Below are positions 48,301-60,300 of a DNA stretch of 64,000 nt, piece by piece. The notes below the pieces were generated by a model. The model had not been told where the DNA came from, searched no databases, and saw nothing but the letters and a program-made list of their open reading frames with translations. The DNA comes from Heterobilharzia americana (Eukaryota; Platyhelminthes; Trematoda; Strigeidida; Schistosomatidae), in contig OX104134.1 of NCBI GenBank assembly GCA_944470555.2, forward strand, positions 48,482,691 to 48,546,690, written 5' to 3'. Every line of letters begins with the position of its first letter. Position 1 is the first letter of the stretch. The position numbers and the translations under genes are program-made.

Positions 48301-51300
48301 CTCATCTATGGAGTTAATCTATGTGGAAACTTAAGCTTTTGATGCGATAACTTTGGAATCTGGTATCTGAATATAAATACTAGCGAATTATGTACTTACC
48401 AATAAGCGATTCTGCATCGGACCTAACTCCGCTTGGTTACGTGCTGTTGCATAGGGGTCCGAATCCCCTAGCTTAATCATTTCGTGATTCTTCTTAAGAG
48501 GCTTTGTTACCTCTGGCACACATACGTGCCCTACTTACAAGCGTTCTATTATGAATACATTCGACTCTGCACATCAACTATACTGTCAATGTGGATGAAG
48601 AGTCATGAAAGCTAGGTTTATAGCTGACCGTCAGATTTTTATGTATAAATTTGTTACTTCAAAGAGTACACCTGCGATATCTGGGTGCTTTATTTGATAA
48701 TTATCAGAGCAAACTATTTTTTGTATATCACTGTCCGACAAAGTGGATTGATAAATTGTAATCATTCTTTTTCTTGTTTCTCAACATTTAGATATTTGGA
48801 AGTTCCTCTTTGCGATTTGTCCTATGATGACTTTTGTCAGATCAGAATAGCATGCAGATATAAACTACCGGCACCTGAGGGAAACTGTTTATTTAAATTC
48901 ATTACTTCAAATAATGTTGTAAGTGTTGATTTGTCATTTTTATTTTGTCTTTCTACATCTTCATAATAAGCGGATTGTTTTTGTTCAATTGTTTGTTCAG
49001 TTGTACTCGCTTTAACATCTAATGTTGATTACAGGTAGCAGTTGTTGAAGCAGAACATCAGTACTCATCCACAAGAACCCTGGTGACATCTGCAATGTGC
49101 TTTAAAACTAGTGTTAAAACCGTAGCTGATGCTCGGAAAAAGATTAGAAAAGAACCAGTGGATCTCACCAACTTCTGAGCTAATAAGTGCATGCGAACGC
49201 ATTCCTGTGAGCTCCAGCTCAAAGAGGATCGGATGCAACTCAAGTGTAGACTGACAAGCAGTTTATTCAGTGACCCGAATAGTTCTGTTTGGTGAAAGCT
49301 ACACAGATGGTAAAGACGGCGACGATGAGTAAAAATAGATAGTTATTAGAGCAGTAATGTCAGTGGTTACTGAGACTACAACGGAGAACAGTGTATCTGT
49401 GATGCCCTCACAAGAGGGAGGGCTGAAACGATAGGTGGAGCACTTCGAGGAACAGTTCAACTGACCTTCATCTACTGCTCCTTTATCAGCTATCCAGTCT
49501 GATCCTGAGTAAAACATTGAGATAGGACCTTCACCTGTTGCAGAAGTCGAGAAGGCTATGTGTAGCTTGAAACGAGAAAAGGTAGCAGGATCAGATGGAC
49601 TAGTATAAGGGACATATTAGGACGGTAGTCGTGGATTATTGGTCGGGTTAAATAAAGTGTTAACTATTGTGTGGGAGTCAGATAGGGTCTCTTCTCAGCA
49701 GTCTCAATTACTGGTTGTTTCAGTCCTCAAGTAAGGCGGGAAATCCTCTTGTGATAAACACATGGGAATCAGTCTGAGATTCTAACTTCTGTAGCCATCA
49801 GTTGCCTAATTAAAGCTATGGAACAGCAAAACCAAAAACTAAGCGGGATCCAGTTCTAGTCGTGAATATATCAACTAGATATTCACCATCTGCCAGGTTC
49901 TGTAACTCAGACACTTGCAAGCTGCAATTACCTGGGAAGTCGGATCAGCTGTAGTGTGTCATTGACCAAGGAAATCTCTGCATAGTTACATAATGCTAGA
50001 TTGACTTGTGCCAAATTACTTTATTTACAGTACCCGGTAAATGTTGAATAGACTACACTTCAGTTTTCTCTATTGTACTACATTTTTGTGAAACATGACT
50101 TTTCAATTTAGAGGAAATAAGGTTTCATGTACTTGATCACTTCAAATTTTGTGATTGGGATTTTCAACTAAGAATTCTTTTATAAGTTTATTAATGCACA
50201 AATAATGATACATCTTAAACTACTTACCTTACTACCCTCGTTTCCATTGTTCTCTATGTATGATGGATTCTATAATCTTGAAGTAATTTCAGTATGAATA
50301 TTGTTGTTTTCGTTTACAAAGCCAGTTGATATCTTAATGTTGTTATGGTAAAAACTGTCAATTTGTAGGCTGTAAGTGGTAAATATAAACTTTTAATGGA
50401 CGATGTTACTGTCACTTCTGATGTTATGCTATCAACACTGTGTTATTATATCTTCGTCTAGTAGATATTTCTGCGTTACTGTATTTAAATACCTTTCGGT
50501 ATGAAACCATCAGTATCTTCTGCGCCTTTTCAATTCAGCTTTCCTAACTTTGGTGGTTTTCTGTCTATTTCGCCAGTCATTTCTGTTTTAGTACATAACA
50601 AACATCTCCTCGAACACAATTTCACTAACTACAAGCGTTTTGTCTACCGCTGGCACCGAAAGGCCTTGGGGCAGATTGTGGTATGCTATTTTTTTGTGAC
50701 CAGGTTTCTCTAACCACCACCCTTTCCATTGGGAAGGCAGCATCAGTATGGCGCTGCTGGTCATCCAAGGGATACATCACACTGCTGTCACACCTCACCC
50801 AGCTAACAGCAATGCGACTTAGCCTTCAGACCCCCATCATAATGTAGTAATTCACACTACAGAGGTAATTGGTTTTTGTCTAACCACCTTATCCTACAGC
50901 CCTTTCTGGCATGGTAGGACCTCTCAGGAAAAGCGTTCTACCAGCATAGTTCGTCTAGTCATTGTAACGTACAGGCCTGAACACCACGTCAAAGTAGCAG
51001 CTATCGGTCGGGACCCGAAGCCTTTTCATCTACTTTGCCTTTTATGGTCATATTCCACATATGATCATACGGAGGAAGCTGCGGCTCAGTACACTCTACC
51101 CTTGATCGGCAACAGGATATCTGGGTGGCACCGCACTTCTCGTAAGTTGGCGAAATCTATGTAAACCTTTTCTATCCGTGCATAGATTCCGTCGCTCGCT
51201 GGTCCACTGAAGCTGATCCGACATACTAGATAAGGGAAGTGGTGAACAAACCCAACCACTTCATGCCATATTATTAGATGGCACCACTGCAGATTAGTTC

Positions 51301-54300
51301 TGGAGCGACAATTGGTATACGAGTGCCGAGAGTGCAAATATCCCTAAATATTCTCAATTACCACTCATGGTGTTCAGAATACCCTGCATCTTGTCAGGGG
51401 CTTCACCTGAAAGGACTGTGCCATCTATTTATCCTACCAAGGATTCTACTGTAATGAGATCAGTCCCTATGATCTGATATCAGATGAGGAGAGGGAGACC
51501 TTCATACGAACATCAGTGACAAACTTGAGGCGGAATGGAGAGAGTGGACATCCTTAACAGACCACTCGATGTACATGGCCCACCTAACAACTCACTCACC
51601 TTGAGTGTTCGAACCCTTAACAAAGTTAAATACTTACACGGTTTGCTTTTTCGGGGAAAGACACTGTCATATAGCCTCTAGATCGACGGAGTTGAACTCC
51701 ACCTTCAGATCGAGCAATACAGCTAGTGTACGTATTCCATAAATTGATAGAGTGTGTGTGGTCGACACACGCACGGTTTTCTCGGACTTGCTGTTTTCGA
51801 GATCCACTCAGACGTCCAGTGATCTTCGAACCTCGGATCTTAGACACAGTGTTTGTCAGGCTGATTCCCTTTTGGCCAGCATGGGAGGACTTCTTGCCTT
51901 TTTCGAAGACTGGAACAATCAGCGGTTGAAATCAGTCGGGGGAGGGAGTAGTATCCGACTCCCACACATCGGTTAACATTTCAACTAACAAAAAATCCTT
52001 GATCACCGTTCTTAAATACCTCTAGTACTAGTCCATCTGGCCCTGACGCTCTTTTTTCAGGTTGCCTATAGTTTCTCGACTTCTTAAAGTGTTGAGGATC
52101 CTATCTCGATGTTCCATTCAGGAGACACCTGGATTATGCTCAGTAGCTTGAGGTCAGTTAGACTGTTCATCGGAGTGTTCCGCCCATCCTTTCAGTCATC
52201 TCACTTAGTGAGTCCAGACCCATCCTCCAGCTAGTCTTGCTCTGGTTTACCTGATAAGTCTAAATACTGTCTACTGTGTCCTACTGCCGCTACCTTTTTC
52301 ATCTCTTCAGCTTTCGCTGCCCACCACTATTCGTGGTCATTGTATAGTCTTTTCGTTAGTCTACATTTGAGTGACTTCCGCTCCCCATTGTCCTCGGAGC
52401 CTGCAGGGATGGGTTTGCGTGCATTCTTTAATTCGGAAGAAGCTGGTAGGATCCATTGTCCCCTTTTTACCACTCTCTGAGAGTCGACTTCGGTCTTAAT
52501 CGCTGTTTTTACAGCAGACTAGAGATGACGCCGGACTTCTTCTGGATAAGCGGTGTTCTGTTACTATAACTGTCTAGCCATTTTCTCACTGAAAGCAAGC
52601 TTGATGCTCTCATTGTCCAGCTGCACTCCCAGTAGTCTTTTTGCTAATGTTTTTCTACGTCCATTTATGCGCAGACAAACATGCTGCAAAAGGAGCAGCA
52701 GTCTCTCACCGGCCCTTTCCAGCGGTGATATAAAATATGGCCTATCTGTATCCACCTTTGAGTCTGAGGTCTATGGACGCCACGTCAGACAATGTCTCTT
52801 CAGGTCTGAAGTTTGGTCTGGCTATAAATAAATGGTTATGTGAGCATAGTTGTAGTAGGTTATCACCGTTATTTTTTCATTCAGCTGGGATTCCGAAATT
52901 ACCACCTTAGTGTCTTTCTACCTGACTTAGCCTACCCACCTGTGCATTGAAATCATCTACAACGGCTACAACGTCTGAGTATTTGGTTTTCAGCGCATAC
53001 GTGACTGTCAACTGGGACCCAGTGGAGCAATGGACTTTCTGCCGTATCACTTACTGCCATGCATACCTACACTAGCCATCGAATTTGCGGGAACTCGAAG
53101 GGTAAATTTTACAGATTCACCATATTACCGGGTTAGGTCAAGTGAATAACCGCACTTGTATCGTGTATGCATGTTGGATATGCTAGAGTTTTGGTTAACG
53201 AGGCTTGTTGATTGATTTGACGAAGGTTGCGAACATTGAAAGCTCTACTGTATAGTTTTGAGCGGGGTTTCAGGAGACTAGGGATGCTGTTACGTGAAGT
53301 GAAATGGTTGTCAAGAGCTGGAAGGAATCAAAGATGGTATGGGAATGTGGATCAAGAGACGTGAAGGAAGATCAGAAGGTGAGGTTGATAATGATCTGGG
53401 GGGACTTGAATGCTGAAAGTTGTGCGAGTGGTCGACACTTCCCAGATGCCCACAATGTGAGATGCTAGCTCTTCTTAAAGTACCTGAAAGAGAAGAGTTA
53501 GGGCATGACCGCAGATTCCAAGGGACATCTGTTTGAGGCCACACACAGACGGCTTCTTTATAGTTTTGAGATTTACGTTTTTTATTTTTGACTCTGGTTA
53601 TGAACCCATATTGCTGGCGCCGGTATGCCGCTTTGTAATGGAGAGTGTGCTATATTTAGGGCCTACCTTTTGTCACCTCCCGCATTCGCATAGGGAAGAC
53701 AACATGGCACCACTGGTGATCCTCGGTAAACACCTTACTGTTGTGACACCCCCAGCCAGCAGTGCGACGTCGCCATCGAACCCTCATCATGGTATGGCAA
53801 TTAACACCATAACGGTAACTGCTTTTTGTCCCACATCCAATAGACCTTTGTGACATGGTAGGTCGTCAACGATCAAGCGTTTCACCAGCATAGGTCAATG
53901 AGTAGTTATGATGTACGATCCCGACTACCATTGCCAAGTAGCAGTTATTGTTCGAGAGATTAGACTCCACGAAGTTTTAGCCGGCGTATCTGAATTTGAT
54001 ATGCTCTGCCCTGACTGCTCTGAATTTCTGTTTACCTCAGCTTTCAGAAATGTAAGAAATTCTGTGATAACCTAAAAGTTTTCAGTCTAACGAAAATTTC
54101 GAAAATCCCAGTCTCTGCAGTCATAAGGAGCTTAAGTGGTACATGGAATCAGTGAATCCTGAAAACCCGATCATGTCATAAACTTATCGACCATTTGCCT
54201 GGTTTTGAAAACTTTCTGGTTTACGGAAGCGCTTAATGACGCTTGAAATAAACTGTATTTTTCAACGTGGAGGTGGCATCTAACTCGGTTAATCGAGCAA

Positions 54301-57300
54301 TTTTGTGACAGTGTCTTCAACGGTAAGGCGTACCGAGTCAGTACATCACTCACTTGAATTATTATATTCGAATACTCTAGAGCATTTTGGAGCCCATGTT
54401 AAGGTTTAAGTTGAGTTATGTACGTTGACCGCTAGTTGTTAAAGGTGTCCAGTCTGACTATTGTCACTTAAATTAGATTTGCTTTTAAATGTATGCCTTT
54501 CGTCCTTCCGAGAGGCTTTTCAGCATATCTGGAGTACACAGAGAACATATTCGTGCGATGTGAAGGGAGATTCGGAGAAGGTATAGAGCATTTTTCACAC
54601 TTTAGGTGGCCAAATGGAAATTCCGACTGCAGGACTGGTCTGCATTGAGGCCTTGTTTATCGTTGGTGTCTGAATTGTTTGAAGACATTGATCAACTTCA
54701 CTCACTTTGTAAGTTGTCGGATCAAGCGTTGTGTGTTAGTTACCGAGTGACTCTGTGCATGAATATAGAGGGCTCGCTTGGCTTTTGTCAAATTGCACTA
54801 TGTATGGTGTGTGGGTCATATCCGGTTTTATGTTAGAGGCTGGGTTATACTGTACTGCCTTCTTTGCTCTGTTCTGCTCCCCGACTGTGAAGCGTGGCCA
54901 CTGAAGATAGAGGACATGAAAAGGTTCCGGATGTTTGACCGCCGTTACCTTCTTTGCATAGGACATGTGTGATGGTGCCACCATTTGGGTAATGTAGAAG
55001 TCAAGCGTAAAGGTTTGGCAGAAGAGGTAAGTGGGTGGAGCTGTGAATGTATGTCGATTGAGGTGGCTGGGGTATGTGTTAAGCATGTGCAGTCCATTGT
55101 TCACCCTAGTATGGAATGTTATTCATAAGCGTTTTTAATTGGGATGCGGTCAGAGGTGTCCAGAGAAAAAGATGGCATTAGTCGATGAAGTCTTTGTTGA
55201 TGTGAGCCGCGTAGGGGAATGTTGACTTCCCGGTTGGGGTCCTCGTGACGAGTGGAACTGATGGTCATGAACTCTAGGTTACATGGCTCGGAGTCGATCT
55301 CAAAGGTGCAGGTGTATCCTCATGCTATCTTCGTCGTCATAGAAAATTTTATTATTGTCTCACTCCTCCCCTTCTTTTGATGGCTTTCTGCCATTTTGCC
55401 TATTTGCTTTATTTCTATAACCTTTAGTTTGTTACCATCTATCCTATTGTGACAGTTTGGACCGTTCAATATGATATTCACTGTCTGTTTTGTGATATTA
55501 GCGTTCAAGCGTATGTAACAAAGTTTCTTACTGACGTTGAAGAATATTTACGATTCTATTTCGCGTGAACGTAAAGTATTGTATGTGAAGTGTTTCGCGA
55601 TCTTGCATCTTTTAGTAGGGATGAGTCAGTTGAGAGTTTTAAGCCGTTTGGTTTAGTTAGTAGGTTGCTAAGATAATTAGACATTAATGAAAACTTGTAA
55701 CTCAGGAAGGTAAATATGGTTGAGTTAATTGATGGTGTCTGATTGAACCTGTCTGACTCTGAAACTTAGATGCTAATAAAATTGAAGTATGTTTTCCTCG
55801 AATAGTTATTTATATAAAATTTTACTTAGTTCATTAAATCAGTGAATATATTTCACTCTTATGGATTAGAAAGTGGTAAGTTTTACTGCAATGAAGTAGG
55901 TGTTAGTTCTTACTTCACTAGATACATGTTATGGGTAAATTAATTTTGCTTGACTCGGTTTTAGTTATAACATAGCCGCAAAGAACAATCTTTTTTTAGC
56001 TTGCCATAAATTGATATTTATAATCCTTCCCTTGCAGCTGTTCTGACAGCTTCTTGACTCTTTATAATTTATCTCTGAATGAATTAAAAACTTCCTTAGG
56101 TGTTTGTCACCGCCAGGATTATTTTTCGGTAGTGCGTACATAGACCTGCATAGATATTTCCATCCACAAACCAAATGTTCGTTAATAACTAGCTATTTGC
56201 TTGATTAATATTGAAGGTAAGTTAGCTCAACTTAATATTAATTAATGCTGCTCAGCACCAGCGTATGGTTTGAGTCCTTTGGGAATCATGTGGTTTTAAA
56301 TCTTTTTTGAAACTCTCAGCACACATACGTTGGTAAAGATGCACAGTAAATAAAACTAATCTTTGTAAATCTTTTCTGTATTTTAGCTCACTTGAACATA
56401 ATCATAATTTCGCAGCAGAGGATGGTAAACAATCAGACTGGTTTCAAACACGTCTCAGTAACATGCTGGATGTATGTCGAGACAGGCCTTATCTGTCGCG
56501 TGCAGAATTTATTCATGTGCTGTTCCCAACAACTCAACCTAATTTGAAAGCTACCTATCTTATCAAGTTAGTTCTCAAACATTATAATGATCCGGTAAGT
56601 CAAATAAGTAAATGTAATCCAAAAGAATAGAAGTTTGTTCGTGTATTTGACTTTTAATAGTCAGAGTCATGGTTACAGAAATATTCTCACGATGAATCGT
56701 AATTCTGAACAATCCCTTTACTGGCAGTTCCTTTCGTTCGGTGAACTAAAAAGACTAATGCGACCTAAGATGCGAAACCATACCATAGTTTAGAAACCGT
56801 TCAGACTATAAGGGTTTATCAATCTGATCTAAATATACGAAAACTATTACAGTGGTTAGGGGTTCATGTTCCAGCATTTTACTCATCTTTATTCAGTTGG
56901 GATAAGTGGTCTGTTAATATAGCACCGAAAATCTGACCAAGTACTTCAGTAACAATTTATACATGCTATCATCACAAATGTTCACCAAATTCACAGTACG
57001 GAATGTTGACGAAAGTGTGTCCAATCAAGCCCTGTATTTCCACGCATGAGGTTATGAGACGTTTTTGTTCCTTTATGAAGTTATAATATAATTCTGCAAC
57101 TGTTGTATTATTTTATCTTGAATTATTTATCTTGTTAACTACTTTCAATAAATGCTAGGCTCTTGGCTTAATTTAAATGAGCATCGGAATAGAAACTTTT
57201 GTACTAAAACTAACAAAATTAACTGAAAACTTTTAAAATAATCGCTCTGAAACATAGATATTCCGAATCATAATAGTTGTAATACTTTCCTCCTTTCAGA

Positions 57301-60300
57301 TGTTAAATAGGTTCAATTTTCGAATGTGTTTAGTCCATGCATCTATGCTTCTGTTTCCAGCATCTCCGAATCAAGCTTTCCATTATGCTACCAAGGTAAT
57401 GCTTATTGTACATGTGTTCATTTTGTTGTCGTTCCTTTTCCTCATAATCCTAATAGTCGTTTCAACATTTCCCTAATTATCTGTAAATGGTTTTTTACAA
57501 GCATTATTTAGTAACGAAGCTTGAATCGTTAACTTCGTTTCAGTTTCCCTAATGAAAATAATTAATCAAACGACATTTTAAACAATAAACAGTGAATTTC
57601 GAAATGGTCTTCAACAAATACTGGCCGATGACATTCGATAATGATCGCGCTATATGGCAAATCGAAAGAAGTATGAAAATGTAAACCATTACCTTCTGAC
57701 TCAATGGCCAAGCGGTAACGTGCTTGCCACGAAATCTGACGGTACATGGTTGGATTCATGTTGGTAGCATGAGTGCACACTGCTGACCAATCCCATACTA
57801 AGACGAAATAGCTGTCCAGTGCTCTCAAATTTTCAATGGTTCTCCAACTGACGTCAGTCCATCGTCAACACCTTGAAATCAGTCAATCCCCACAGACCTA
57901 CAATCTGATTTGTGGACCATCAGTCTACATAGTAATCTTGGTCATTGAAATAGTATCTCTAGTCAGTTACATTCACGGACTACTCTTGTTTATCGGTTTA
58001 GTATGTTAGAAATCCCACTGTAGATGAAAACTTTGACAATATAGAGATAAATGATTCTATTTCCAAGGTAAACATCTTGGATACACAAAAATCTTGATAC
58101 TATGCAATAAATGCGTTACATTTATTTTCGTTTGCCTATGAGGTGATATTCTCAATATCAAACTAGTGTGTTTAGGAATCGGTTAATAATTTTATAAAAT
58201 TAAGTTTCTCATCAACATCAATATCAACACAGGACTAGGCATTGCTGTGTAATGGTCCCAGTTGCCACACCTCATATCAGTACATCAAGTAAAAAGGCAG
58301 TGAGGTGCAAGATGAAGATAAGAAAATTCAGTCAAAAAAAATATAAAGTACGAGAAGAAAGAAAGGAAGAATGACAAAGTGGTGAGACTCGGCATAATGT
58401 TAAGATGAGGATAGTGTGTGCATACATCTGCGCCACTGACATCGGTTCTGAGCCACATCACCTAGAGTCTCCAACCACTGGTTCCTCTTGTCCCGCGGAC
58501 CCCAACCGACTAGTCTGCATCGCGCCACATGGCTCAAACCAACAGTCAGAGACTTCATGCATTGGTGCCATGTTTTAGTCTGGTCGCCTCGGGCCTTTTT
58601 CCAGCCTGGACCCACCTCAGCCAACATTGTGTGACGAGGCAATCGGCGACTAGGCATAAGTAGTTCGTGTCCCAACCATCTTAGTTGATGGAGGTTCATA
58701 ACCTCGTCAACTGATTTACCTCTACTCCCTAAAACTGTCGACCTGACGTCTGCGTTACTGACATGGTGATACCACGGAATACGGCCTATAGTACGATGGC
58801 AACGGTGGTCAAACACTTAAAGTCTTCTCATGTCTTCCACCTTCAATGGCCATGTTTCACAGGCATACAACAGAACACAGCGGACTGCTGTGCATTACGT
58901 GCGACCCTTAATAGACAATCGGATATCACGGCGGCGCCACATGTGGCGTAAGTTGGTGAGAGCCAGTCGAGCCCTTTATATCCATACAGAGATTTCATCG
59001 GCCACTGAGCCACCAGGACTGATCTTACTTCCCAGGTAGGTGAAGTGGTTGACACACTCAATCACTACACTCTCCATTGTTAGCCGTGGCACCGTTGAAG
59101 CTCAATCCTGGAGCAGCAATTTGTATTTGGGTGGTGAGAAACGCATCCCAAACATTCTCAAATTGGCACTCCAAGTGTTCAGAAGACTCTGCATCTTGTC
59201 AGCGTCTTCACCTAACAGGACCATGTCATCTGCATATTCTAGGTATAACAGAAATTCTCCTGCGATTAGGTCAACGTCTGTGTAATCAGGTGACGAGAGG
59301 CAGACCCATAAGAATATCTGTGATGAAATTATATCAGAATGGAGAGAGTAGGCACCCCTGATGGACACCACTCGATGAGTATAGCTCCCTGGACACCTCA
59401 CCATAGGCTTTAACACGCCCACAAGTGTTCGAGTAGAGGGCCTTCAATGAGGTGATGTACTTACTCGGCACACACACCTTCCAGTGAGAGACATTGCCAT
59501 AAGACTTCTCGATGTCTGAAATTTGTGCTAGCTAAAAATAGGCGATTATCTGAGCATAGTTGAAGTAGGTTATCACCGTTATCTGTACTTTCAGCCGTGA
59601 CTCCGAAAGTGCCACCTAAGTGCCTTTCTGCCTCACTCAGTCTACCCACCTGTGCATTGAAGTCGCCTGCAACAACCACCACGTCCGAAAGTTTGGCTTT
59701 CGAAAGGAGGCTAGACAGTTTTCGGTAGAACTCGTCCTTCACTTCATCCGAACCACAGTCAGTGGGTGCGTAAGCAGAGATTACAAAGAGACAACGGCGA
59801 GTCTCACTATTCCTTTTAGTTCTCACTGTGCTGTTCATCCTCATAGCGCAGAGGCGACTATCAACTGCGACCCTTTCTAGTAGTGAGTTTTCTGCCCTAG
59901 TGCTCAGTGCTATGCCTACACCTGCAAGACCGTGAGAGCTAGCTGTCGAATCTCCAGAAACTCGAAGGGTGAATTTCGTGGACTCACCAGATTGGTCAGG
60001 AGAAGTCAGGTGAATAACATTGTGATATGCAAACCTGACCACGACGTCAAGGTGGCAGCTGTCAGTATTGTTTCGTTTATTTCACAATATAACTCACACA
60101 ACTAAATATTCACCGGATTTCAAAAATACGTTCTTTACTTCGCAGATTATGAATCACAGATACAAAATGAAAGGCTTGAGAATTACTTGACAAATTAGAA
60201 GGTTGTAGACGTCTCAGCAAGTCACACAGCTTGTCATTTACTTCACTTAGTAAGCAAAATGAATTCGAGATAGTTTACATAATCTATGCAGAAAATGTAG

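Noticed and set aside
48404..48480. Possible tRNA gene: perfect T-arm-like stem AGGGG/CCCCT with loop TCCGAAT
   Set aside because: No box A, D-arm or anticodon stem can be formed upstream, and the acceptor stem does not pair. Probably a chance or a SINE box-B relic.
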